From the NCBI RefSeq assembly GCF_000168975.1, contig NZ_AAUW01000028.1, forward strand, positions 1-64,000: DNA of 64,000 nucleotides, in the 5' to 3' direction. The stretch comes from Roseibium aggregatum IAM 12614. Lineage in GTDB: Bacteria > Pseudomonadota > Alphaproteobacteria > Rhizobiales > Stappiaceae. The first letter of the stretch is position 1. The number at the start of each line of letters is the position of its first letter. A model generated the notes under the pieces. It was given only the letters and a program-made list of their open reading frames with translations, had not been told where the DNA came from and ran no database searches. This document shows, in pieces, positions 28,651-36,249 of this stretch. The position numbers and the translations under genes were made by a program.

Positions 28651-28696
28651 TGCCCGCGTTGTCGGCTCGTAGCTGCGTGTAAATCCACCTGCGGGA

Positions 28697-29218
28697 TCAG
28701 GGCAATGCCACGACCAGCGTACGGACCGTCACCCTTTGAAATAGATCCTGAATGTCATGATTGGCCATCCGGATGCAGCCATAGGAAACGGCACGACCGA
28801 TGGAGCCCGGCCGGTTGGTTCCGTGAATGGCGTAGTTTCCGTTCGAGAGGGTCATGGCGGCAACGCCCATAGGGTTGTTGGGCGCTCCACCGCGAATGAC
28901 CGTGGGGAGATGTGGAAAATCACGCCGGACTTCTTCTGACGGAGCCCAGTCGGGCTTTACGTATTTCGCCGTGATGAAAGCTTGACCGGTCCAGGACTTC
29001 TGCCGTTTGCCGACGGCCACCTTGTAGCGAATTGCCCGATTTCCACCGAGAACCAGATAAAGCCGTTTTTCCGAGTTTCTGATAACGATGGTGCCGGCAC
29101 GAAATCGTGCATCGGAAAAGCCGACCACTTCAGCGGCACTTGCAGAACCTGGTGTGATGCCGTTGGCAAAAAGCATTGCCAAGGGTATGAGAAAGCGGAA
29201 CAGGGAGATCAGACGCAT
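28697..29218 (-). CDS. L,D-transpeptidase (YkuD domain)
   Basis: This 173-residue exported protein has a signal peptide (to about residue 29) and a YkuD domain. The catalytic motif runs from H132 (IHGTNRPGS) to C148 (SYGCIRM), with the Ser-x-Gly-Cys form standard for the family. It would cross-link peptidoglycan 3-3 or anchor proteins to it. The family is strongly expanded in Hyphomicrobiales. No co-transcribed neighbour is visible. Confidence 0.94.
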   Translation of the reverse strand: MRLISLFRFLIPLAMLFANGITPGSASAAEVVGFSDARFRAGTIVIRNSEKRLYLVLGGNRAIRYKVAVGKRQKSWTGQAFITAKYVKPDWAPSEEVRRDFPHLPTVIRGGAPNNPMGVAAMTLSNGNYAIHGTNRPGSIGRAVSYGCIRMANHDIQDLFQRVTVRTLVVALP

Positions 29219-29529
29219 TACAAACTCCGTGCAGTTGTGCGCAGATTACCTTGCCGCATCCCTTGAAAGAACCGGGGCGCGCCTAATTTCTTACTGAAAG
29301 GTTAATTGACGCCACGGCTCCGTAGGCGAATACGGCCTCCCGGTCTGTTTTCGCCGCGCAGTGGTGCGAGCTGGCCGGCGATCCTCGGGTTTTGCCTGTG
29401 ACGACCGTCACCATGCCTGACGCCGCCGCATGACATACTGCACCCCTGGCTCTGAAGGGCCAAAGTCGAGACATCTGCGGACCGTCGCCGCACAAGTCGC
29501 ATTGCTGAACTTTTTCAAGGACCTTTGGA
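29219..29529. other. Divergent intergenic region between L,D-transpeptidase and YceI genes
   Basis: No gene is seen. The small dyad GTGAC-gacc-GTCAC (29398-29411) lies 120 bp before the yceI start. GGACCTTTGGA precedes the yceI start and includes a weak ribosome binding site. Confidence 0.3.
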
Positions 29530-30144
29530 ATGACCCAAACTTCTGCCACTTCGCGCGGCTTAACGCGTCCAATTCGAAAAACCGTCGCAACCTTCGTCTG
29601 TCTGGTCGCGCTCGCGTCCTCCCCGCTGCCGGCTTTTGCCGGGACACTGACGGGCACCTACATGCTGACACCGGCTCGACTTGCCACCGGCTTTTCTGTC
29701 CGGGTGCTGGGCGGCAGTCCGGTTACGGGAGAATTCAAAACCGTTTCCGGCAAGATGACACTTGACCAGAACCACCCGGAAAAGAGCCGCGTGGTTGTGA
29801 ATGTCGATTTGACAAGCGTTCACACGAACAACGACAAGGTCACCGGTTTTCTGAAGAGTTCGGCCATGTTCGATGTCGCCAAATACCCGGTCGCGACGTT
29901 CCAGAGCACCCGGGTGCAGATTACCGGCCAGAACACGGCAGATGTTGAAGGTGTATTGAACCTGCGCGGACAGCAGAAACGCACCAAGCTTTCGGTGACG
30001 ATTACCGACGGCAAGGCCAACGGTCAGGTCGGTTTCGAAGTGTCAGGTGGCTTTTTCCGCAGCCTTTACGGCATGGAGGCCGGTCTTCCGATCTATGCCG
30101 ACAAGGTCAACCTGACGATCAGCGGCACCGGATCACGCACCTGA
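29530..30144 (+). CDS. YceI family periplasmic lipid-binding-like protein
   Basis: This 204-residue protein has a signal peptide ending near PLPAFA. The mature part follows the YceI beta-barrel pattern, with VNVDLTSVHTNNDKVTGFLKSS, MFDVAKYPVATFQS and the GVLNLRGQQKR segment. YceI proteins bind isoprenoid or polyprenyl molecules in a hydrophobic pocket; the specific role is unknown. A terminator follows. Confidence 0.92.
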   Translation: MTQTSATSRGLTRPIRKTVATFVCLVALASSPLPAFAGTLTGTYMLTPARLATGFSVRVLGGSPVTGEFKTVSGKMTLDQNHPEKSRVVVNVDLTSVHTNNDKVTGFLKSSAMFDVAKYPVATFQSTRVQITGQNTADVEGVLNLRGQQKRTKLSVTITDGKANGQVGFEVSGGFFRSLYGMEAGLPIYADKVNLTISGTGSRT

Positions 30145-30170
30145 GCACGGATGTTTGCCGAGGATGTGGA

Positions 30171-30210
30171 GAAGCACGCGCGCCTGAACGGCCGCGTGCT
30201 CTTCATTTTT
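30171..30210. terminator. Intrinsic terminator between yceI and the binding-protein gene
   Basis: AGCACGCG (30173-30180) and CGCGTGCT (30193-30200) form an eight-base stem followed by CTTCATTTTT on the plus strand. It sits between convergent genes. Confidence 0.75.
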
Positions 30211-30218
30211 GGCAAATC

Positions 30219-31322
30219 TCACCGTTGCTGCGGCACACCGCCCTGCCACTCGTAAACGATGTAATCCGGCAAATTGCTGTCGCCGTTGCCATTGAAGGTG
30301 ACGTCACCGATCACCGTATCGAAGGTTCCGCCGTGAAGGGCGCCCGCAACGTCCGGCAAGGCCGTGCTCCCGGCTTCCTCCACTGCCTCGGCCCAGGCTT
30401 GAACAGCGGCATATGTCGTCAGGGTGAAACGGTCGGCGGAAAGCCCGGCCTCTTCCAGAGCGGACACAAGGTCCTGCGCCTCCGGCCGGTCCCGGGGGAT
30501 CTCCGGATAGGTCAACAAGGTTCCGTTACCCGCCGCGCCGGTCACGGACCAATAGTCCTCCGTCATCAGCGCATCCCCGGCCATCAGAACCGCATCCAGC
30601 CCCTGACGTTGCATTTCCAGTTTTATCAGCCCTGCTTCCGGGTGATACCCACCCAGATAGACGACATCGACGGCCTGCAGCTTGAGCTGCGACACGAGCG
30701 TGCGAAAGTCATCCCCGCCAGCGTCAAAACCGAGCGCCATGCTTTCACTGGTACCAAGCTCGTTGAGGACAGCCTTCACCGCATCGGTCAGACCTTTGCC
30801 ATAGGCTGTCTTGTCATGCAGCAGGGCAATCCGCTTGCTGCCGAATTCGTTGAAAAGAAAGCCAGCCGCTACCTCCGCTTGCCGGTCATCTCTGGGAGCA
30901 AGACGAAACACGCCCTCGCCTGGCCGCTCATCGGTGAATTTCGGCAGCGTTGTTGCCGGTGACATCTGGACGATGCCTGCACCGGCATAGACTTCACTGG
31001 CGGCAATCGAACTGTTGAAACAAAGATGACCGGCAACGAAGACCACGCCTTTGCCGATAAGCTGGTTGGCAACGGCAACAGCCTGGTCCGCATCGCAGCC
31101 GTCGTCGGCGACTTCCAGCACCAAGCTCTCGCCATTCACGCCACCGACTGCATTCAGATCGGCAACGGCCCTTTCCGCGCCGATGCGCATCTCCTCACCG
31201 AAAGCTGCAAACTGTCCCTTCATCGGCCCGGCGACCGCGATCCGGATGTCGGCAACAGCAGGTGTCGCAACAACGACAAAAGTCAGGAGGCCAATGCTGG
31301 CCAGAAACTGCTGATAGGTCAT
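30219..31322 (-). CDS. Branched-chain amino acid-type ABC transporter substrate-binding protein
   Basis: This 367-residue periplasmic protein has a signal peptide cleaved near TPAVA (residue 24) and the class I periplasmic-binding fold of LivJ/LivK. Typical segments are IRIAVAGPMKGQFAAFGEEMRIGAE, VGGVNGESLVLEVADDGCD and VVFVAGHLCFNSSIAASEVY. The C-terminus ends FNGNGDSNLPDYIVYEW, as in Leu/Ile/Val binding proteins. No permease or ATPase genes are adjacent, so it is an orphan that would use a Liv system elsewhere. Confidence 0.92.
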   Translation of the reverse strand: MTYQQFLASIGLLTFVVVATPAVADIRIAVAGPMKGQFAAFGEEMRIGAERAVADLNAVGGVNGESLVLEVADDGCDADQAVAVANQLIGKGVVFVAGHLCFNSSIAASEVYAGAGIVQMSPATTLPKFTDERPGEGVFRLAPRDDRQAEVAAGFLFNEFGSKRIALLHDKTAYGKGLTDAVKAVLNELGTSESMALGFDAGGDDFRTLVSQLKLQAVDVVYLGGYHPEAGLIKLEMQRQGLDAVLMAGDALMTEDYWSVTGAAGNGTLLTYPEIPRDRPEAQDLVSALEEAGLSADRFTLTTYAAVQAWAEAVEEAGSTALPDVAGALHGGTFDTVIGDVTFNGNGDSNLPDYIVYEWQGGVPQQR

Positions 31323-31562
31323 TCGTTTCCCCGAGGTCCGATGATCGCTTCCCTACCCCTAGCGCGGGCCGGGCCGCAGCTCAATCCGGACTTGCGGCGT
31401 AGGTGGCAAATGTCAGTCCCTGCTCCATATGAAAATGCAAGTGCCTGGCACCAGGCTTCAGATCTCCAGATGTGCAATTGTTCTCGAACGCACGATCAGA
31501 AGGCGATAAACCTTGAAGTATCAGAACAACTTGCCTGAGTTCGGTTCGCAACAACATGGTCT
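31323..31562. other. Intergenic region before the IS-derived element, no clear gene
   Basis: No supported gene. A short minus-strand frame ending at 31381 spans the junction into the neighbouring element and is unlikely to be real. Confidence 0.3.
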
Positions 31563-31754
31563 GGGTGTGGACCCGTAAATGAAGACGAACTGGCATGAGA
31601 AAGACAGAAACCAGGCCAGGAAGAGTGCGGGGAGCGGGCTTTCTGCCCGGTCAAGCAGACTGACGAAATGCCGTGAAGCCATTTTCATGTCCTTCGGATT
31701 TAACCGGATTGGTCCTCCTCAAGCCATTTCAACTTCATTCATGTGTCCACACCT
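31563..31754. mobile_element. MITE-like or IS-derived fragment with inverted ends
   Basis: The left end (GGGTGTGGACCCGTAAATGA onwards, 31563-31599) and the reverse complement of the right end (31754 back to 31718) match at 29 of 37 positions. The inner right half, read in reverse, also matches 39760-39800. No transposase is encoded. It looks like a composite of two ends of one insertion element, about 190 bp long. Confidence 0.6.
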
Positions 31755-31839
31755 AGGCATCCCATCCATGGCCGCCTAAACTCCGGTCCGCGTCCGTTAG
31801 ACGAATGATTCCCCGCTGAGCCACTCAGGAACCGACTTG

Positions 31840-32367
31840 ATGTCTCCAACCTCTTCAGGCCCCGATGATCAGGACAGGCTTCCGCTGGAGACCGCGATTT
31901 TTCGCGAAGCCATGAGCCGGATTGCAACGGCCGTTCATGTGGTCACCACAGATGGCCCGGGCGGCCGGGTTGGTGCGACCGTTTCGGCGGCCTGTTCGGT
32001 CAGCGACGATCCGGCCAGTATCCTGATCTGCCTGAACAGAAAAACACGCATTCACAGCGCGGTTCTTGAAAATCGCTGCTTCTGCCTCAACACGCTCAGC
32101 GATGATCACGAGGAAATATCAGACACCTTTGCCGGACGCGACAAGCTGGAGATGCCCCAGCGGTTCGAAAAGGGCGAGTGGACAAGCCTCGCCACCGGAT
32201 GTCCGGCACTCGACAGCGCCCGTCTCAGCGTCGATTGCGAGGTCTATTCCGTCACCGAAATGGGGACGCATTCGATCATTGTCGGCACCGTGACCGACCT
32301 TCGGATGACCGACCCTGGCAAATCTCTCCTTTACGTTCGCCGGGGTTACAAAAGCCTCGACACCTGA
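31840..32367 (+). CDS. Flavin reductase family protein
   Basis: This 175-residue protein has the split-barrel flavin reductase fold: FREAMSRIATAVHVVTTDGPGG, AACSVSDDPASILICLNRKTRIH and FCLNTLSDDHEEISDTFAG. Such proteins supply reduced FMN/FAD to partner monooxygenases. The ATG at 31840 is preferred to the TTG at 31837, with AGGA 12 bases upstream. The P1 peptidase gene follows after 54 bp and may be co-transcribed. No monooxygenase is nearby. Confidence 0.92.
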   Translation: MSPTSSGPDDQDRLPLETAIFREAMSRIATAVHVVTTDGPGGRVGATVSAACSVSDDPASILICLNRKTRIHSAVLENRCFCLNTLSDDHEEISDTFAGRDKLEMPQRFEKGEWTSLATGCPALDSARLSVDCEVYSVTEMGTHSIIVGTVTDLRMTDPGKSLLYVRRGYKSLDT

Positions 32368-32421
32368 CGTTCAGCCCATCAAACTCCTCATTGTCCACCT
32401 TCAACCAAGGACCGCCAGCTC

Positions 32422-33426
32422 ATGCCCGGTTTACGCAATCTGATCACCGATGTCCCGGGCCTCAAGGTCGGCAATGCCACCGATCTCGAGCTGAAATCCG
32501 GGGCTACCGTGCTCGTTCCCGACGAACCGGCGGTCACTTCCGTTGCCATTCACGGCGGTGCGCCGGGCACCCGTGAAATCGCCCTGCTGGAGCCGGAACA
32601 GACCGTCGAGAAGATCGATGCTATCGTTCTCGCAGGCGGCTCCGCCTTCGGCCTGGATGCAGGCGCCGGTGTGCAAGGGCGCCTTGCCGAACTCGGCTAC
32701 GGGTTTCAGGTCGGCCCGGTCCGTGTGCCCATCGTTCCAACGGCCATCCTGTTCGATCTTCTGAACGGCGGTGACAAAAGCTGGGGCCAGGCAGCCCCCT
32801 ACCGGGACCTCGGCCGCTCGGCGCTCGATGCCATCGGCCACGATTTTGCCCTTGGCTCCGTCGGAGCCGGAACCGGTGCCACCACTGCCAATCTGAAAGG
32901 CGGCCTCGGCTCTGCCTCCCATGTTCTGGACAACGGCATCACGGTAGGTGCCATTGTCGGCGTGAACGCGCTCGGGCGGGCAACTGTCGGCGACAATGCC
33001 CACTTCTGGGCGGCACCGTTTGAAATCGGCGATGAATTCGGCGGCCTGGGCATGGCCCACCCGCTGCCGCAGGACGCAATTACCGTCCGCACCAAGCTGG
33101 ATGGCCTCAAGGCCGGCGCCAACACCACGATTGCCGCGGTGGCGACCGATGCCATCCTGACGAAGGGCGAAGCCAAACGCCTTGCGGTCATGGCGCATGA
33201 CGGACTGGCCCGCGCTCTGTGGCCGGCGCACACGCCCCTGGATGGCGATCTTGTCTTTGCGCTGTCCACCGGCCAGCGCCGTATGGAAAACGGACTGGAG
33301 GACATGGTTCAGCTCGGAGCTGCCGCCGCCTCGTGCCTGGCCCGCGCAATCGCCCGCGGGGTCTATAACGCCTCCCCGGCCCCCGGTGATCCTGTCCCAA
33401 CCTGGAAAGAGCGCTTCGCGAGCTAA
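32422..33426 (+). CDS. P1 family (DmpA/NylC-like, S58) peptidase
   Basis: This 334-residue protein is an N-terminal nucleophile hydrolase precursor of the DmpA superfamily. NLITDVPGLKVGNAT at the start, VLAGGSAFGLDAGAGVQ, VGAGTGATT and the NTTIAAVATDAILTK region, where family members self-cleave before Ser or Thr, are all present. Members include aminopeptidases and nylon-oligomer hydrolases; the substrate is unknown. It is probably in an operon with the flavin reductase. Confidence 0.92.
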   Translation: MPGLRNLITDVPGLKVGNATDLELKSGATVLVPDEPAVTSVAIHGGAPGTREIALLEPEQTVEKIDAIVLAGGSAFGLDAGAGVQGRLAELGYGFQVGPVRVPIVPTAILFDLLNGGDKSWGQAAPYRDLGRSALDAIGHDFALGSVGAGTGATTANLKGGLGSASHVLDNGITVGAIVGVNALGRATVGDNAHFWAAPFEIGDEFGGLGMAHPLPQDAITVRTKLDGLKAGANTTIAAVATDAILTKGEAKRLAVMAHDGLARALWPAHTPLDGDLVFALSTGQRRMENGLEDMVQLGAAAASCLARAIARGVYNASPAPGDPVPTWKERFAS

Positions 33427-33473
33427 AGCGTGTCGTGTTTAACCGCAAGAATCCCGCGTCGCGGTTTGCGTTA
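33427..33473 (+). repeat. 47-bp dispersed intergenic repeat, copy B
   Basis: It aligns without gaps to 8198-8244 (37 of 47 identical). It begins immediately after the stop codon of the P1 peptidase gene. Confidence 0.6.
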
Positions 33474-33564
33474 GAAGCTCGTCATCAGATCCAAAGGGCC
33501 CCAATCCAAATGACAGCGACCTGCGTAAGCTGGGCAGATTTTCCTGAAGGAGGCTCTGCCCGTT

Positions 33565-34083
33565 ATGACCCGTGCCCGCCGATATCTGCTGCTGTTCGTC
33601 ATTGCCATTGCCGCCGCCGCCTCTGTCCCTGCGCATGCCAAATCCCTGGTGCTGGAAGAGTTCTTTCGCGGAAAAACAATCGGCAAGGGCGTCTTTGAAA
33701 GCAAGATCGCCGGTGTCTATCGTCCGTTCACCGTCAAGCTGACCGGAACCTGGAACCAGCGTACGTTCACGCTCAAGCTTCGCGAAGATTTCGTCTATGA
33801 CGATGGTGAACGGGACACGAAGACCTGGTTCTTCCAGAAGGTCGCCGAAGACCGCTACATAGGCCAGAGAGCCGATGTGCTTGGCCTGACCAATGTGCGG
33901 ACCGATGACACTGGTGTCCTTCGTTTTTCCTATGTCGCAAGCCTCGACACTGAAAACGGCCCCTTGCTGCTCCGGTTCGACGACACCTTGAAGCAGGTGG
34001 ATCGCAACACGGTTGAAAACACCGCCAAGGTCATGAAGGCGGGGATTACCGTTGGAACGGTTTCGCTGACTTTCAAGAAGTGA
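33565..34083 (+). CDS. DUF3833 family exported protein
   Basis: This 172-residue protein has a signal peptide to about residue 25 (VPAHA) and the DUF3833 pattern: LEEFFRGKTIGKGVFESK near the mature N-terminus, then LREDFVYDDGERDTKTWFF. No lipobox cysteine is visible, unlike some family members. Function unknown. GGAGG at 33548-33552 is upstream. Confidence 0.85.
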   Translation: MTRARRYLLLFVIAIAAAASVPAHAKSLVLEEFFRGKTIGKGVFESKIAGVYRPFTVKLTGTWNQRTFTLKLREDFVYDDGERDTKTWFFQKVAEDRYIGQRADVLGLTNVRTDDTGVLRFSYVASLDTENGPLLLRFDDTLKQVDRNTVENTAKVMKAGITVGTVSLTFKK

Positions 34084-34090
34084 GATCCCC

Positions 34091-34123
34091 CGCAGGCAGT
34101 CTCTGATTAGTGTCTTGCCTGCG
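34091..34123. terminator. Weak hairpin between convergent DUF3833 and oxidoreductase genes
   Basis: CGCAGGCA and TGCCTGCG form eight-base arms around a 17-base loop. There is no T-tract, so terminator function is uncertain. Confidence 0.35.
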
Positions 34124-34177
34124 TGATATCGGGACTTTCAACGGCTTCCGACTGGCAGGAAGCGGATAGAACGACCT

Positions 34178-34759
34178 TCACGCAGCCTTGCGCCCAAGCG
34201 CAGCAGCCCGTGCCAGCATCTTCCGTTTGGCCTCGTCGCGCGATCCGCGGATCGGTGAGAACATGTGGTAGCCCTTGGGCTTGAGGCCGCAGAAATCGAG
34301 GATCTGCTTCTCCGTCTGTTTTTTGACGCCCGCACCATAGATCCAGGTGAAGTACCAGCCCGGCGTATCGGAAGTCACCAGAACCTGCGCGGTCCGTCCC
34401 TTCAGCAGCTTTTGCGGCAGGGGTTTGCCCTTCACATATTGAAAGGACATGCCCGGCAGCAGGATGCGGTCAAACAAGCCCTTCAACTTGCCCGGCATCC
34501 CACCCCACCACAGCGGATGTGTCAGCACGAAATGCTCGCACCAAAGGATGTCCTGCCACACTGCTTCCAGGTCAGGTTCCAGCGGTTTTGCATCCTTGAA
34601 GGACGAAAATCCGAAATCCGCGTCAAAGTTCAGATCCGCCAGATGTCGGACGCGCACGTCGTTGCCGCCCGTGCGCGCCTGATCCGCATATTCCGCAGCA
34701 AGGGCACCGCAAAACGTGTCCTTTGCCGGGTGCCCTTCCAAAACCAGTATCCGTGTCAT
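34178..34759 (-). CDS. NAD(P)H-dependent flavodoxin-fold oxidoreductase
   Basis: This 193-residue protein belongs to the NQO1/KefF/MdaB-type flavodoxin-like fold: RILVLEGHPAKDTFCGAL at the N-terminus, HFVLTHPLWWGGMPGKLKGLFDRILLPGMSF for the FMN/substrate face, and DTPGWYF. It would reduce quinones or electrophiles. It is divergent from a TetR gene with two palindromes in the shared region, which suggests TetR control. Confidence 0.9.
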   Translation of the reverse strand: MTRILVLEGHPAKDTFCGALAAEYADQARTGGNDVRVRHLADLNFDADFGFSSFKDAKPLEPDLEAVWQDILWCEHFVLTHPLWWGGMPGKLKGLFDRILLPGMSFQYVKGKPLPQKLLKGRTAQVLVTSDTPGWYFTWIYGAGVKKQTEKQILDFCGLKPKGYHMFSPIRGSRDEAKRKMLARAAALGRKAA

Positions 34760-34797
34760 GTGTCACCTTGTGAGTTTGCGGCGCCGAACGCCAAAAT

Positions 34798-34809
34798 TGA
34801 CCGTGGTCA
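34798..34809. promoter_or_regulatory. Candidate TetR operator 1
   Basis: TGACCGTGGTCA has TGACC/GGTCA arms around GT. It lies 39 bp from the oxidoreductase start, in the divergent region 34760-34875. Confidence 0.6.
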
Positions 34810-34847
34810 TTTTTTGACATTCGACGACGCATCCGTCAAGATATTTT

Positions 34848-34861
34848 TTGACCTCGGTCAA
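34848..34861. promoter_or_regulatory. Candidate TetR operator 2
   Basis: TTGACCTCGGTCAA is a perfect palindrome with the same TGACC half-sites as operator 1, centred 50 bp away. It ends 14 bp before the TetR start, which suggests autorepression. Confidence 0.65.
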
Positions 34862-34875
34862 TTTAACGGAAAATC

Positions 34876-35493
34876 ATGACAAGAAAACCTCAGCAGAGAA
34901 GCATCGCCACACGCGCGCGGGTTCTGGCCGCCGCACGGGATCTCAGCCAGAAACACGGGTTGGATCTGGTCACCGCAGAAGCGGTTGCCCACGAGGCGGG
35001 CGTTGCCAAGGGAACGGTCTTCTCGCACTTTGGCGATATGGATGGGCTTCTGTCCTACGTCCTGCTGGACCGGTTGAACGCGTTGCGCGCGGCAGCGGAA
35101 ACCGAGGGGGAGCAGGCAGAGCCATTGTCCGATCCGGTCGGTCTTCTGATGCAGCGCATGATGGCGTTGATCGCAGTCATCACCGACAGTCCGGCAATCC
35201 TTCGGCTCTTTCTGGACAATATCGGTGTCACCAAACCCAATTGCGCCGCCGAATTTGTCGAGACGCTGGACGCACTGGATGCGGAACTGGAAAGCTTTCT
35301 CACGATGTGGCAGCAGGAACTCGGCGTGAAGCCTGCCCTGCGGCAGGACCGGTCACCCAAGGAAATGGTCGATGGGCTGATTGCCTTAATGATCCATGGG
35401 GCCATTCTGGTCAAAAGCCATCAGTTGACCGACAGATCGGAACTGGAACACCGGCTTCGCCGCCATGTCGAGGCGTTCCTGCTCAGGCAATGA
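34876..35493 (+). CDS. TetR/AcrR family transcriptional regulator
   Basis: This 205-residue protein has an N-terminal TetR helix-turn-helix: RSIATRARVLAAARDLSQKHG, then VTAEAVAHEAGVAKGTVFSHFGDMDGLL. The C-terminal helical domain would bind a small ligand. It is divergent from the NAD(P)H oxidoreductase gene and the two palindromes between them are its likely operators. The inducer is unknown; electrophiles or quinones are a reasonable guess. Confidence 0.93.
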   Translation: MTRKPQQRSIATRARVLAAARDLSQKHGLDLVTAEAVAHEAGVAKGTVFSHFGDMDGLLSYVLLDRLNALRAAAETEGEQAEPLSDPVGLLMQRMMALIAVITDSPAILRLFLDNIGVTKPNCAAEFVETLDALDAELESFLTMWQQELGVKPALRQDRSPKEMVDGLIALMIHGAILVKSHQLTDRSELEHRLRRHVEAFLLRQ

Positions 35494-35543
35494 GACAGTT
35501 TGAGACCGGACAGGACGGCCTCAGTCCTCGGAGCTGAAATTGG

Positions 35544-36029
35544 CTAGTCCTGCGCCGCTTCCGGCACTTCCCCCGGCCAGAACACGACGTGGTGCTCGTA
35601 ATCCTCCAGAGCCATGCCGTCTTCGGGGACCGTCCTCCCGCGAACGGAAATACCTGCCTGATGGACCGTTTCCGGATCCCCCGAAACCAGCGGATGCCAC
35701 CAGTAGAGATCCTTGCCCTCGCGAACCAGCCGGTAGGCACAGGTGGGCGGCAGCCAGGTCAGCGTCCGCACCTCGCCGGGGGTGAGCTGAATGCAGTCCG
35801 GCACGATTGACGCCCTGTTTTCATAGTCCTTGCAGCGACAACTGGTGCCATCAAGCAGCGTACAGGCGACGTCCGTCCAGACGATCTCACCGGTATCCCA
35901 GTCTTCCAGCTTGTTGAGGCAGCAGCGCGCGCAGCCGTCGCAAAGCGACTCCCACTGCGACTGCGTCATGTCTTCCAGCGTCCGGGTTTTCCAGAACGGA
36001 AGTTCGAGTGAGGTATCGTCCGCAATCAT
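35544..36029 (-). CDS. YcgN family Cys-cluster protein (UPF0260)
   Basis: This 161-residue protein matches the YcgN/UPF0260 family: PFWKTRTLEDMTQSQWESLC, the metal-binding-like CDGCARCCLNKLED, CRCKDY and IVPDCIQLTPGEV. The conserved cysteines suggest a bound metal or Fe-S cluster, but the function is not established. ATG 36029 is used; a GTG at 36041 would add four residues and sits close behind AAAGG. Confidence 0.9.
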   Translation of the reverse strand: MIADDTSLELPFWKTRTLEDMTQSQWESLCDGCARCCLNKLEDWDTGEIVWTDVACTLLDGTSCRCKDYENRASIVPDCIQLTPGEVRTLTWLPPTCAYRLVREGKDLYWWHPLVSGDPETVHQAGISVRGRTVPEDGMALEDYEHHVVFWPGEVPEAAQD

Positions 36030-36249
36030 GAAGTCGTGCACGCCTTTCTTGGGCAGGGACCACCGGCGCCTATCATGCTACAGCCCTCCGGGCAACCCGG
36101 GCGGAAATTCGGGCTGTTTTTCCTCAATGAATTTGCAACAAATATCGGTAAACTGGCCCGCTGAAAGGGCCACCCAGGTGACCTGTTTGCACGGCCCCGA
36201 AAAACGGCTAGCTTGGGCCGTCCCATTTTGATCCGGAGACCTTGTTCGC

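Noticed and set aside
31381..31596. 71-codon minus-strand frame in the intergenic region near the IS-like element
   Set aside because: It crosses the left end of the repeat and has no recognisable domain or ribosome binding site; a broken remnant cannot be excluded, but there is no evidence for one.
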